Source of the DNA: JBFWUW01 sp050247075
GTDB lineage: Bacteria; Planctomycetota; Planctomycetia; Pirellulales; JBFWUW01
Assembly (NCBI GenBank): GCA_050247075.1
Contig: JBFWUW010000042.1
Coordinates: 1-58,323 of the forward strand
Reading direction: 5' to 3'
Length of the DNA stretch: 58,323 nt
Numbering within the stretch: the stretch's first letter is position 1; the number at the start of each line of letters is the position of its first letter. The notes below the pieces were generated by a model that saw only the letters and a program-made list of their open reading frames with translations, made no database searches and was not told the origin of the DNA. The position numbers were made by a program, and so were the translations under genes. Shown here one piece after another: positions 44,009-52,831 of the stretch.

Positions 44009-44482
44009 CTATTGGCTGGTAGTGCCATTCAATTCGCGCACAACTTGCAAGGCCTCTTGCATATGCTGGGGGCCTTGCATCAGTGCGCTGAAAACATGGC
44101 GAATAATCCCCTGGCGGTCGATGACGTAGGTCACGCGCCCCGGCAAGATCCAGAGCGGTTTGGGTACGCCAAAAGCCCGCCGCCAGGTACCGTCACTATC
44201 GGAAACAAGCAAGAACGGCAACCGATGTTTGTCGGCAAATGCCCGATGGCTGTCGGGCGGATCGCTGCTGACGCCGATGACCGCTGCTCCGGCCGAGACA
44301 AAGTCCTCGTAGGCATCGCGAAAAGAACATGCCTCGGCCGTGCAGACCGAGGTGTTGTCTTTGGGATAAAAAAAGACCACGACCGACTGCAGTCCGCGAA
44401 AATCCTGCAACGAGAATTTCTGGCCATCATGGCTGGTGGCTGACAAAGCGGGGACCGTATCGCCGGCTTGCAGCGGTTTCAT
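44009..44482 (-). CDS. bcp: peroxiredoxin of the Bcp/PrxQ family
   Basis: 157 residues, the normal length. The active-site region FFYPKDNTSVCTAEACSFRD (about 37-56) holds the peroxidatic Cys in SVCT and the nearby resolving Cys in EAC, the spacing typical of Bcp. FGVPKPLWILPGRVTYVIDR follows. These thiol peroxidases reduce H2O2 and organic peroxides in the cytoplasm using thioredoxin. The usual TPGCT is TSVCT here, a conservative change. The ATG overlaps the stop of the membrane protein gene upstream by 4 nt, so the two are co-expressed. Convergent with the cysteine-rich gene. Confidence 0.93.
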   Translation of the reverse strand: MKPLQAGDTVPALSATSHDGQKFSLQDFRGLQSVVVFFYPKDNTSVCTAEACSFRDAYEDFVSAGAAVIGVSSDPPDSHRAFADKHRLPFLLVSDSDGTWRRAFGVPKPLWILPGRVTYVIDRQGIIRHVFSALMQGPQHMQEALQVVRELNGTTSQ

Positions 44483-45126
44483 GCCGGGCCCTCGAACGAT
44501 TCAGTGGCCGGCTCCCAAGGTTTTCTGCGCCGCCAGCTTCTCCAGGCCAGCAAGCCCCAGCCCGCGAACATAGCGCAGCCGGCCCACCGGATCATGCCCG
44601 ATTCGTACACGACCGTTCCATTGAACACGATAAATAGCATGAAACCGTGCAAGGCCCTGCCGATCCACGGCTGCCTGGCGGCATATCGGACAGGACGGCA
44701 CCACCAGTAAATGGCATCGGCCAGCCACAACAGCGTGAACAAGTACGAAAAGAAGATACCTTCTCCCAGGCCGCTGATCTGCCGAGTCCTTTCGACAGCG
44801 TGCGCATGCGACCAATGGTGGACGAAGTGAAACGCCAGCAGCATATGCACCAGAAAACAGGCCAACGCCCAGGTCCAACACCAACGGGCCAAGGCCCCCT
44901 GATCTGTCTTGGCTGACCAATCGGCCGGGCGCAACAACAGCATCAGACTGAGCGAAACAAAGTACCACGCCAACGACAAGCGGATCATATTGCGGGTCAA
45001 ACTGCCGCCATCGTCCCCGATCGCGATGGAGAGGCCGACCACCGCCGCCAGCAACAACGCTCCTAACGCCAACATGCCGCCATGCAACACGCGGGTAGAG
45101 CCAAAAGTTGTCGCTGGATTATGCAT
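44479..45126 (-). CDS. membrane protein of unknown function, coupled to bcp
   Basis: 215 residues with about six hydrophobic segments (around 17-35, 49-64, 84-102, 127-145, 158-175 and 182-196). His-rich text lies between helices (LLAFHFVHHWSHAHAVER), which could be heme or metal ligands. The C-terminus is basic and cytoplasmic-looking (SWRRRKPWEPATE). No family recognised. It is upstream of the Bcp gene with a 4-nt overlap, which suggests a shared role in redox or peroxide defence, but this is context only. Confidence 0.7.
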   Translation of the reverse strand: MHNPATTFGSTRVLHGGMLALGALLLAAVVGLSIAIGDDGGSLTRNMIRLSLAWYFVSLSLMLLLRPADWSAKTDQGALARWCWTWALACFLVHMLLAFHFVHHWSHAHAVERTRQISGLGEGIFFSYLFTLLWLADAIYWWCRPVRYAARQPWIGRALHGFMLFIVFNGTVVYESGMIRWAGCAMFAGWGLLAWRSWRRRKPWEPATESFEGPA

Positions 45127-45211
45127 TCGGAAAAGCCGCTGTGGCCATTTGGCGGGATCCAGGCACTTCTTGCCAGTATACCTAGATACCGAGTTCTATG
45201 CGTCAAGTTGA

Positions 45212-46933
45212 CTATCTGTCTTGGCCAATGAGTTGGCACACCTGGTCCCAAGATCGCGTATTCGCCACGTCGGCTTTCGTCAGCCCCGCGCGGCGGGCTT
45301 GGAGAATGCCAAACCGCAGTACTTCTAATCCTCCGACGCTGTGTGCGTCGGTCGAGATCACAATCGGTATTCCGTGCGACTTGGCAGCCGCGCAGGCCAC
45401 ATCGTCCAGATCGAGCCGGGCAGGGTTGGCGTTCAACTCCAGTAACTTGCCATGTTGCTTAGCTGCCGCATAGACCGCGTCGAGATCGACCTCATACGGT
45501 TTGCGGCGGCTGATCAGTCGGCCCGTTGGGTGCGCGATTGCCGAAACATGCGGGTTGGCCAAGGCATCGACAATGCGCCGGGTGATCTGGTTGCGCGGCT
45601 GGTTCTGGCCGTAGTGAACACTAGCCACGACCCAATCTGCCTGGGCCAGGAATTCGTCTTCGATATCGAGCCCTCCCTTTTCCAGGATATCGACTTCAAC
45701 ACCCTTTAGCACACGAAAGCCCGCCAGCTTTTCATTAAGCTTGTCGATTTCTTTCCACTGTTTAAGCAACCGTTTGCCATCCAGGCCGTTGGCCATGCTG
45801 ACCCGTTTGGAGTGGTCGGTAATGGCGATGTACTTCAATCCGCGGGCTTGCGCGGCGGCGGCCATTTCCTCCAGCGAGTTCTGGCCGTCAGTCTCGGTGG
45901 TGTGCATGTGCAGATCGCCGCGAATGTCCTCCAGGCAAATCAACTCGGGCAACTTGCCGGCGGCCGCCCATTCAAACTCGCGGCGGGCCTCGCGGATTTC
46001 AGGTGGAAAACAGGGGAGGTCGAGCGCGGCATAAACGTCCTTCTCCGTTCGACCGGCAATGGCCGTTTCGCCCCGGTAAACGCCGTATTCGTTGATCTTT
46101 AACCCGCGGTCCTTGGCCATGCCGCGCAGGATAACATTGTGATCCTTTGATCCGGTAAAGTATTGCAGCGCCGCGCCAAACGACTCAGCGGGCACGACGC
46201 GCAGATCGACCTGCAGTCCATTGGCCAGACGGATCGACATCTTGGTTTCGCCGCGGGCTAACGTCGCGGAGACCCCTTCGTAGGCCGCTAGCCGATCCAT
46301 GACCTCGGATGAATCGTTTGACACGACCAGAAAGTCCAAATCGCCAACGGTCTCTTTTCCACGCCGATAACTGCCAGAAGCTTCAATTTGCTCCAAGCTG
46401 GGGCAAGCCTTGAGGTGTTCCAAGATCGACTGAACGTAGCCATCCGCCTCGGACCAGTAGAACCGCTTTTCGGCCTCGCCGGCGATTTCCAGCCCGGCCA
46501 AAATGGTTTGTTCGGTCTTGGCGCCAAAGCCCTTCAGTTCGCGAACCCGATGCTCTTCACAAGCGGCCCGTAGTTGGTCGAGCGTGGCGATTCCCAATTC
46601 CTTGAACAACGCCGCGGCTTTCTTAGGGCCTAGGCCAGGAATCCGCAGCAACGCCATCACGCTTTGCGGAACTTGTGCCGCCAGTTCTTGCCGCAACGGC
46701 ACGTCCCCCGTAGCCAGCAACGTCGCGACTTTCTCCGCCAGATCCGCCCCAATTCCGTCGATCTCGGTCAACTCGCGGGCAGGGTCCGCCACGATGCCCG
46801 ACGCCGACTCGGTCAGATCGCCAATGATTCGCGAGGCCTTGCGGTAGGCCCGCACCCGGAAAGGGTTGGCATTCTGGAATTCCAGCAGGTCGGCAATCTC
46901 GTCGAAGACGGCGGCAATTTGTGCGTTGTTCAT
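45212..46933 (-). CDS. polX: family X DNA polymerase with PHP domain (PolX)
   Basis: 573 residues from the ATG at 46933, matching bacterial PolX. Helix-hairpin-helix and finger region lie at about 1-150 (LLRIPGLGPKKAAALFKELG). The nucleotidyl-transferase palm has GSYRRGKETVGDLDFLV (two catalytic Asp), and the third acid lies in GLQVDLRVV. The C-terminal PHP nuclease domain starts at about 335 with DLHMHTTETDG, then ITDHSKR, GVEVDI, SVHYGQN, AHPTGR, LELNANP and STDAHS, all metal ligands present. Such enzymes fill short gaps and have Mn-dependent 3'-exonuclease/AP-endonuclease activity in base-excision repair. All catalytic residues look intact. It stands alone, divergent from 47087. Confidence 0.94.
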   Translation of the reverse strand: MNNAQIAAVFDEIADLLEFQNANPFRVRAYRKASRIIGDLTESASGIVADPARELTEIDGIGADLAEKVATLLATGDVPLRQELAAQVPQSVMALLRIPGLGPKKAAALFKELGIATLDQLRAACEEHRVRELKGFGAKTEQTILAGLEIAGEAEKRFYWSEADGYVQSILEHLKACPSLEQIEASGSYRRGKETVGDLDFLVVSNDSSEVMDRLAAYEGVSATLARGETKMSIRLANGLQVDLRVVPAESFGAALQYFTGSKDHNVILRGMAKDRGLKINEYGVYRGETAIAGRTEKDVYAALDLPCFPPEIREARREFEWAAAGKLPELICLEDIRGDLHMHTTETDGQNSLEEMAAAAQARGLKYIAITDHSKRVSMANGLDGKRLLKQWKEIDKLNEKLAGFRVLKGVEVDILEKGGLDIEDEFLAQADWVVASVHYGQNQPRNQITRRIVDALANPHVSAIAHPTGRLISRRKPYEVDLDAVYAAAKQHGKLLELNANPARLDLDDVACAAAKSHGIPIVISTDAHSVGGLEVLRFGILQARRAGLTKADVANTRSWDQVCQLIGQDR

Positions 46934-47086
46934 GGCTAATCGTTGATACGTCCGCGCAAGGCCCGATGTCAAGCGTGGCACCGGGCAGGAAATACAGACA
47001 ACATTGTAGCCAAGGCCGCCGCGGTTCAGTTACAATCGCGGAAGGCGTTTGCCCAGGCTTTTAGCCAGTGAAGCGGGAGATCGAAG

Positions 47087-48286
47087 ATGCTTGGCGCTCG
47101 ACTTGCATTGCTTGCCGCCAGTTGCGTGTTGGCAACGGCACTATTCTCAGCCAACAACAGCGGGCTGGCAATCGCCGCGGAGGATGCGGTTGAATCCACT
47201 TCGCTCAACATTCAAATACAAGCACTGATCGCGCAATTGGGCGGATCGTCTTTCGTGCAGCGAGAGGCCGCAACCCGGCAGTTGACCCAAATTGGCCCTG
47301 CCGCCAAACAGGCCCTGTTGGAAGTACTACGCTCGCCCGATGCGGAAGTCCGCGTCCGCGCGAGGCGTATATTAGACATTGTGCTGGAACGAGATTTCCA
47401 ACAGCGGTTGCGTTCGTTCGCGGCGGACGATTCCCCCGCTGATGCGCACGGGCTGCCGTGCTGGGTCCGCTTCCGCGATCTATTTGGCAACGAGCCTGCC
47501 ACGCGGCATCTGTTTGTGGAAATGCAACGCGGCGAACCCGCCTTGCTGGATGTAGCCGAGACCGCGCCCCGCGTAGCAGCCGAGACGTTGGAGGCCCGCA
47601 CGCGGCAAATGCAAGAGGCGGCTTGGGATGAGGATTTCGACGAATCCGAAGTGGAACCTTCGGTTGGCCGCGTGGCGGCGATCATGTTCGTGGCGTCGGC
47701 TTCGGATGTAGCATTGTCGGAAGAGGCCGCTTCTTACGTGGCTGGGTTGGTCTGGCAAGGCCCATTTGCGCAAGCCATCAGCGAAGGCCCCACTTCGGCC
47801 ACGATGCGTAAGTTGCTGGGGAAGTGGGTCCGCAAGAGTTTAACCGCCGGCATTGGCCTGCGGGCACAAAACATGATGCTGGCCCAGCAGTTTGAATTGC
47901 CGGAAACATTGGACTTGGCGCTGTCGCTAATCTCCGACGAAGCCATGGAGCCTTATCTGCGGCCCTATGCCGTGATGGCCGTGGCCAAGTTTGGCCAGAA
48001 GCAGCACCTGGCGACACTCTCCAAGCTGCTCGAAGACGAGTCTCCCTGTGGCGAATACGAAGACGAAGAGGATGGAGAAACGGTCGTCTGCCAGGTAAGA
48101 GACGCGGCCCTGGCCGCCATGATCTGCCTGACCGGGCAGTCGCTGGCGGACTACGGATTTGAAGGCCTCGATAACGAAGACGCCTTAGAGATGGATCTCT
48201 CGGAGCTCGGTTTTCGTTCCGCCGAAAGCCGTGAAAAGGCCTTTGCCCAGTGGAAAGAGTGGTCTGACAAGCAACCCTTGCCGTAA
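47087..48286 (+). CDS. exported HEAT-repeat-like hypothetical protein
   Basis: 399 residues. A signal peptide covers about 1-32 (LALLAASCVLATALFSANN). GGGAG lies 7 nt before the ATG. The N-terminal part has HEAT-like repeats (SSFVQREAATRQLTQIGPAA and KQALLEVLRSPDAEVRVRAR). The middle is acidic and helical. The C-terminal part again looks HEAT-like (YLRPYAVMAVAKFGQKQHLA) with an acidic loop, DEEDGETVVCQ. No enzyme motif. HEAT proteins of this kind are common and mostly uncharacterised in planctomycetes, and serve as protein-interaction scaffolds. It is convergent with csrA. Confidence 0.75.
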   Translation: MLGARLALLAASCVLATALFSANNSGLAIAAEDAVESTSLNIQIQALIAQLGGSSFVQREAATRQLTQIGPAAKQALLEVLRSPDAEVRVRARRILDIVLERDFQQRLRSFAADDSPADAHGLPCWVRFRDLFGNEPATRHLFVEMQRGEPALLDVAETAPRVAAETLEARTRQMQEAAWDEDFDESEVEPSVGRVAAIMFVASASDVALSEEAASYVAGLVWQGPFAQAISEGPTSATMRKLLGKWVRKSLTAGIGLRAQNMMLAQQFELPETLDLALSLISDEAMEPYLRPYAVMAVAKFGQKQHLATLSKLLEDESPCGEYEDEEDGETVVCQVRDAALAAMICLTGQSLADYGFEGLDNEDALEMDLSELGFRSAESREKAFAQWKEWSDKQPLP

Positions 48287-48308
48287 GCAACGGCAAGCGA
48301 GGGGCAAG

Positions 48309-48530
48309 TTAGCAATCTTTGGGATCGGCTGGGTTTGACGCGCCGTTGCCTGGCGGAGCGCTGCCGGGTGCCTGGTCGCGGTTCGGCACCAATTCATCGC
48401 GGGCAATGACCGCTTCAGACGGGGCGTCGATGCCGATCCGCACAATGCCGGGACCTATCCTCACCACCGTCACGGTGACATTGTCGCCGATGCACAAGCT
48501 TTCGCCGACTTTTCGCGAGAGAACCAGCAT
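48309..48530 (-). CDS. csrA: CsrA translational regulator
   Basis: 73 residues from the ATG at 48530 (the frame is open further to 48608 but only this start gives the invariant MLVLSRKVGESLCIGDNVTV). CsrA binds GGA-containing hairpins in mRNA leaders and blocks or stabilises translation. The core ends at about residue 50 with the conserved VRIGIDAPSEAVIARDEL. A variable Pro/Gly-rich tail of some 20 residues follows. A near-perfect Shine-Dalgarno AAGGAGGAT lies 6 nt upstream, the strongest ribosome-binding site seen in the window, and its GGA repeats could themselves be CsrA sites (autoregulation, inferred). Flagellar partners such as FliW are not nearby. Confidence 0.95.
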   Translation of the reverse strand: MLVLSRKVGESLCIGDNVTVTVVRIGPGIVRIGIDAPSEAVIARDELVPNRDQAPGSAPPGNGASNPADPKDC

Positions 48531-48678
48531 TTCCATCCTCCTTGCGTGCAGTTGTCCTTCGCCACCAGCGCACGGCAGCATACCAGAGGGTGCCTGCACT
48601 GCAAGCAAGAGTTCGCGGATTTCAACACCATCGAATCAAGCCCTTGCCGCACAGAAACTTAGGGCGACCGCTCAAGGT

Positions 48679-49875
48679 TCAGGCGACTTCCGTTTTGGAC
48701 TTGTGATACCGCTCATTGGCGGCGGCGATACTGGCACCGTGGTCGAATCGGCAGCCTTGCTCAGCCAGCAGTTGTTCTAGCGCCGACAAAAACAGCAGCA
48801 CGTTGCCCGCTCGCGAGCCATAGCCCATCAGCCCCACGCGCCAGACTTTGCCCTTGAATGCTCCTAGCCCCCCCCCGATTTCAATGTTGAAGCGCTGCAG
48901 GAGCGCGTTGCGCACGGTGACATCATCGACACCTTGGGGAACCTTCACGGCGTTCAGCATCGGCAATTGATGGCCCACCTGCGCGGTGTACTCAATGCCA
49001 ATCGCCGCCAGCCCGGCTTTGAGTGCGGCGTGGTTGAGTGCATGCCGCTGGTGGCAGCTTTCTAGTCCTTCCTCCAGCACGATCCGCAAGGCCTCGTACA
49101 AGCCGTAGGTCATGTTGATGGGGGCCGTGTGGTGATAGACCCTTTCCGATCCCCAGTACTTGGCCAGCATGGAAATATCGAGATACCAGCTTTGCACCTT
49201 AGTCGTACGGGCCAATACGCGCTCGACGGCCGCCGGACTGAACGACGCCGGAGCAAGGCCCGGCGGACAACTCAGGCACTTCTGGCTGCCGGAATAAATG
49301 GCGTCGATGTTCCAGGCGTCAACCTCCACCGGCACGCCCCCTAGCGACGTCACGGCATCGACGAGTAGCATTGCGCCGGCATTGTGAACAAGGTCGGAGA
49401 TTTCCGGAATGGGCTGCCAGGCACCAGTCGATGTCTCGGCCATGACGATGCCCACGACCTTGGGCTTAACCTTGGCCAACACATCTTTCAGATCGGCGGG
49501 CGTAAAGACCTCGCCCCAGGGACGCTCTACCCGCGTGACTTGGGCACCGGCCCGCAGGGCTACGTCGGCCATCCGCTCGCCAAACACGCCGTTAACGCAA
49601 ATCACCACCGGGTCACCCGGTTCCACCAGATTCACAACCGTGCATTCCATACCGGCCGACCCCGTGGCACTAATCGCCATGGTCATGGGGTTCTTCGTCT
49701 GGAACAACGTGCGCAGCATTCCCTGCATGTCGTTCATCAGCGTTAGATAGTACGGATCCAAGTGGCCCACCGTATTGGCACCCAAGGCCCGTAACACACG
49801 GGGATGAATGTCACTGGGACCAGGCCCTAACAGCACGCGGGCAGGCGGATTAAGCGGCGGCGGTAGTTGCGTCAT
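48679..49875 (-). CDS. class V aminotransferase, alanine-glyoxylate/serine-pyruvate type
   Basis: 398 residues, typical for the family. It begins LLGPGPSDIHPRVLRALG, the conserved N-terminal substrate loop. SATGSAGMECTVVNLVEPGD lies at about 70. The PLP-binding Lys is in YSGSQKCLSCPPGLAP (about 195), with VDAVTSLGGVPVEVD just before it. It probably transaminates glyoxylate or hydroxypyruvate with Ala or Ser in the cytoplasm; a purine-catabolic (ureidoglycine-glyoxylate) relative cannot be excluded. It is monocistronic; a 90-bp spacer and then a 133-bp heptamer array separate it from the gene upstream. Confidence 0.9.
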   Translation of the reverse strand: MTQLPPPLNPPARVLLGPGPSDIHPRVLRALGANTVGHLDPYYLTLMNDMQGMLRTLFQTKNPMTMAISATGSAGMECTVVNLVEPGDPVVICVNGVFGERMADVALRAGAQVTRVERPWGEVFTPADLKDVLAKVKPKVVGIVMAETSTGAWQPIPEISDLVHNAGAMLLVDAVTSLGGVPVEVDAWNIDAIYSGSQKCLSCPPGLAPASFSPAAVERVLARTTKVQSWYLDISMLAKYWGSERVYHHTAPINMTYGLYEALRIVLEEGLESCHQRHALNHAALKAGLAAIGIEYTAQVGHQLPMLNAVKVPQGVDDVTVRNALLQRFNIEIGGGLGAFKGKVWRVGLMGYGSRAGNVLLFLSALEQLLAEQGCRFDHGASIAAANERYHKSKTEVA

Positions 49876-49965
49876 GGCGGCAAGGAACGGCTGAAAAAAC
49901 GAAGGCCCCGAAGGCGTTTCGTTCTACCTGGAAACCGGTTCCGCTGCCAGGGGAGGGGAGGGAAA

Positions 49966-50098
49966 GGCTGAAGGCTGGAGGATGAAGGATGAAGGATGAA
50001 GGATGGAGACTGAACACCGAAAACTGAACACCGAAAACCGAAAACCGAAAACCGAAAACTGAAAACTGAAGACTGAAGACTGAAGACTGAAGACTGAA
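49966..50098. repeat. heptamer array, 19 units in perfect register
   Basis: Nineteen consecutive 7-mers, mostly RRCYGAA or GGATGAA, with no insertion or deletion (133 nt). Blocks of GGATGAA, AACCGAA and GACTGAA occur in order, with transition-type changes at positions 1-4. The last three bases (GAA or GRA) are nearly invariant. It ends 2 nt from the stop codon of the 50101 gene. Confidence 0.95.
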
Positions 50099-50100
50099 AA

Positions 50101-50628
50101 CTATTCCGCCAGTGTGAACGTCGCTGTTTCGGACAGGGCGTGATTGTGGCATGAGTTCGTCGCAGGATAGTTTCCGTAGAATCGCTTGATGAAGAGGCGT
50201 TGGATGCTGTCGGGACGGAGGGGTTGCCAGTTCCAGCGGGTTAGCAACCGGTCGGAGATGCGTGCGTTGGCCACATCACAGAGAATGGCGTCGCTGCGTT
50301 TGATGCGGGCGATTTCGTCCAGGATAATAGCGGCTAGCCGGAAGGAACGAAAACTAGCGTCGTTGGTGGAGACGACGTATTTCAGGGCCAGATAATTTCG
50401 ATGCCAACGCGGCTGATTGTAGTAGAGCCGGCAGGCGTCACCCCGCCCGCGCAACGCCGGCCAGCGCTGGAACATGGCCATTTGCGGCCAACAGACCAGT
50501 TTGGGCCAGGGCCGTAGCACGATGCGGTGCAACTGGCCGTCGGCAATCTCAATCACGCCGTAGGGACGTCGCCGCAAAATATCGGCACCGGCGGCGAGGT
50601 CGGTAACGGTTTCAAACAAGGGGGGCAT
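50101..50628 (-). CDS. hypothetical protein, weakly GNAT-like
   Basis: 175 residues from the ATG at 50628 (a TTG at 50634 is the only alternative). There is no signal peptide or membrane helix. It contains RRRPYGVIEIADGQLHRIVL, an Arg- and Trp-rich middle (LYYNQPRWHRNYLALKYVV) and an end (LCDVANARISDRLLTRWNWQ) that resembles the last strands of N-acetyltransferases, where a neighbour's name and rank loops are bound. Without a clear acetyl-CoA motif (R/Q-x-x-G-x-G/A) I leave it unassigned. The stop codon is followed by the 19-unit heptamer array. Confidence 0.6.
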   Translation of the reverse strand: MPPLFETVTDLAAGADILRRRPYGVIEIADGQLHRIVLRPWPKLVCWPQMAMFQRWPALRGRGDACRLYYNQPRWHRNYLALKYVVSTNDASFRSFRLAAIILDEIARIKRSDAILCDVANARISDRLLTRWNWQPLRPDSIQRLFIKRFYGNYPATNSCHNHALSETATFTLAE

Positions 50629-50956
50629 GTTCAATGGTTCCCAGTCATTGCGCTTGGGGGCGGCAATACGCGCACGGAGTGCGCCGTCTGTGCAAGGTTA
50701 GGCCATGCGTTGGCCGCGGAGCGAACTCATTATCTTCGCGGGCCGCCGCAATTCAGGGGGAAGTAAGACGGTCGTAGGGACGATGCCGATGGTACGAGCA
50801 AGGTCCGCACAGCGAGACCGGGCGTGGGGCTACCTTTCGGCCCACGTTTCAGACCGTTATCATCAATCGAGTCAGGATTTCTCGAATTGCCGTTCTCCGT
50901 CGCCGTTGTCGCCCGAGGCTCGTTTGGCACAATCGACCGCTATCAACCGGCCCACG
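50629..50956. other. 328-bp divergent intergenic region
   Basis: The gap lies between the 50101 gene (-) and the FIST gene (+). An open frame in phase with FIST reaches back to 50705, but the extra residues are not FIST-like and lack a ribosome-binding site, so I treat it as promoter-containing spacer. No repeat or RNA gene was seen. Confidence 0.4.
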
Positions 50957-52120
50957 ATGGCCGCCGCGCTTTCCACCTCGGCCGAAATTACGCAGGCCGT
51001 GGCTGAAGTGTGCGAGCAAGTCCGCGGGCAGTTGCCAGGCCCGCCCGATCTGGCCATGTTATTCCTCTCGCAACACCACGGGCCCGACTGGGGCGAGTTG
51101 GCCGCGCGGCTGTGCGACGAACTGCATACCACGGCACTCTTGGGCTGCACGGGCGAGTCGATCGTGGGGGGGGACCGCGAGATTGAAGACCAGCCAGCCA
51201 TGTCGTTGTGGGTGGCATCCTTGCCCGGTGTGTCAGTGCAGCCGATGCACCTCGATTTGGCTCAGACGCCAGAGGGCGGCACCATCGTTGGCTGGCCGGA
51301 CGACCTGCCGCGGCCTTGGCCCGCCGCCTCGACGCTGCTCCTACTGGGCGAGCCGTTCAGCTTTCCTGCGGACGTGTTGTTGGAGCGATTGAACGACGAC
51401 CAGCCAGGCATCCCGGTCGTGGGGGGCATGGCCAGTGGCGGTTGGACGCCTGGCCAGAACAAGCTCTTCCTGGGCCGCAATCTCTACGACCGCGGAGCGG
51501 TCGCGGCGTTGCTACATGGTCCGCTGACGGTACGAACCGTCGTCTCGCAAGGATGCCGCCCGATCGGCCGGCACTATGTAATTACCAAGGCACACCGCAA
51601 TCTGATTCAAGAACTGTCAGGCCGGCCGCCGCTGGCGGTGCTGCAAGAGTTGTTTGCCACGCTGTCCGAGGCCGAACAAGCCTTGGCGCAACGCGGACTG
51701 CATGTGGGCCGCGTGCTCAATGAGTACCAAGAACAGTTTGGCCGTGGAGATTTTCTGGTCCGCAACGTGGTGGGTGCCGATCCCGAAAGTGGAGCGATTG
51801 CCATTGGCGACTATGTCCGCGTGGGGCAGACCGTGCAATTTCATCTGCGCGATGCCGAGTCGGCGGATGACGACCTGCGGTCGCTACTGGCCGAGTCAGG
51901 GACCGGTGTTCCGGCGGGCGGCCTGTTGTTCACCTGCAATGGCCGCGGCACGCGAATGTTTGGCACGGCCGATCACGACGCCGGCGCTATCCAAGAGCGG
52001 CATCCCAACATGCCGCTGGCGGGCTTTTTTGCGCGAGGTGAGATTGGCCCTATCGGCGGCAAAAACTTCGTGCATGGATTTACGGCCAGCATGGTGTTGT
52101 TTGAGTCCCAGGAGGCATAG
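50957..52120 (+). CDS. FIST-domain sensor protein
   Basis: About 387 residues from the ATG at 50957 (start uncertain: no Shine-Dalgarno sequence; the frame is open to 50705). FIST N domain: TAEITQAVAEV-type start, LAMLFLSQHHGPDWGELAAR, TALLGCTGESIVGGDREIED. FIST C domain: PVVGGMASGGWTPGQNKLFL, VVSQGCRPIGRHYVIT and a C-terminal LAGFFARGEIGPIGGKNFVH. FIST proteins sense small ligands, probably amino acids, and are often linked to signalling domains; here it is free-standing. The DtxR-family regulator follows after 2 nt, so the two are co-transcribed. Confidence 0.9.
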   Translation: MAAALSTSAEITQAVAEVCEQVRGQLPGPPDLAMLFLSQHHGPDWGELAARLCDELHTTALLGCTGESIVGGDREIEDQPAMSLWVASLPGVSVQPMHLDLAQTPEGGTIVGWPDDLPRPWPAASTLLLLGEPFSFPADVLLERLNDDQPGIPVVGGMASGGWTPGQNKLFLGRNLYDRGAVAALLHGPLTVRTVVSQGCRPIGRHYVITKAHRNLIQELSGRPPLAVLQELFATLSEAEQALAQRGLHVGRVLNEYQEQFGRGDFLVRNVVGADPESGAIAIGDYVRVGQTVQFHLRDAESADDDLRSLLAESGTGVPAGGLLFTCNGRGTRMFGTADHDAGAIQERHPNMPLAGFFARGEIGPIGGKNFVHGFTASMVLFESQEA

Positions 52121-52122
52121 CG

Positions 52123-52779
52123 TTGGCCAGCTTAACGGTGGAAAATTACGTCAAGGCGATCTATCAGATCTCGTCGGAGAACCAGGCCGCGACTGCCGCC
52201 ACTGGCAAGGTCGCCTCCGCGCTGGGCGTATCCCCCGGCACCGTAACCAGCATGCTCAAGACCTTGAGCGAGAGCGGCCTGGCAACCTATACGCCTTACG
52301 AAGGAGTATCGCTTACGCCAGCCGGACAGAAGTTAGCCCTGCGCGTCGTGCGGCGGCACCGGTTGATTGAATTGTTCCTGGTCAAGACGCTGAACATGGA
52401 CTGGGACGAAGTCCATGCCGAGGCCGAGAACATGGAACATGCCGTCAGCGACCGGCTGATCGAGCGAATCGACAGCTTTCTGGGACAGCCCCAGGTCGAC
52501 CCGCACGGCGACCCCATCCCGCGGGCCGACGGTTCGTTGGATGTGGACGAAACGCGCACGTTGCTGGAGTGCCCGGTAGGGTTTGCCTTCCGCCTGTCAC
52601 GGGTTGTCGATCAATCGCCGGAATTCTTGCGGTTTTTAAGCGAGTCGGGCTTGCGTCTCGGCGCGCGGGGTTCCGTGCGGGCCAATCAGGCGCAAGCCGG
52701 TATCGTGACGATCGAAATCGCCGGGCAAGAGACATCGCTGGGCCGCGACGCCGCGGAGAAACTGCTCGTTTCACAATGA
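52123..52779 (+). CDS. DtxR/MntR-family metal-dependent repressor
   Basis: 218 residues with TTG as start; AGGAGG lies 8 nt upstream. The winged-helix domain covers about 1-65 (VENYVKAIYQISS, ALGVSPGTVTSMLKTLSESG). The dimerisation/metal domain has RRHRLIELFLVKTL and HAEAENMEHAVSDRLIERID, keeping the E-x-x-E-H ligands. The C-terminal SH3-like FeoA-type domain lies at about 140-215. It probably represses Mn or Fe uptake genes when metal is bound. No transporter gene is nearby; instead it is 2 nt after a FIST gene and 52 nt before an AtuA gene, an unusual neighbourhood. Confidence 0.92.
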   Translation: MASLTVENYVKAIYQISSENQAATAATGKVASALGVSPGTVTSMLKTLSESGLATYTPYEGVSLTPAGQKLALRVVRRHRLIELFLVKTLNMDWDEVHAEAENMEHAVSDRLIERIDSFLGQPQVDPHGDPIPRADGSLDVDETRTLLECPVGFAFRLSRVVDQSPEFLRFLSESGLRLGARGSVRANQAQAGIVTIEIAGQETSLGRDAAEKLLVSQ

Positions 52780-52831
52780 TGGAAATGCCTGTCCGCACGC
52801 TCCTCGGACGTACCTCCACGAGACGGTTCGC

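Noticed and set aside
49966..50098. Possible CRISPR array
   Set aside because: Units are only 7 nt with no spacers, and there are no cas genes.
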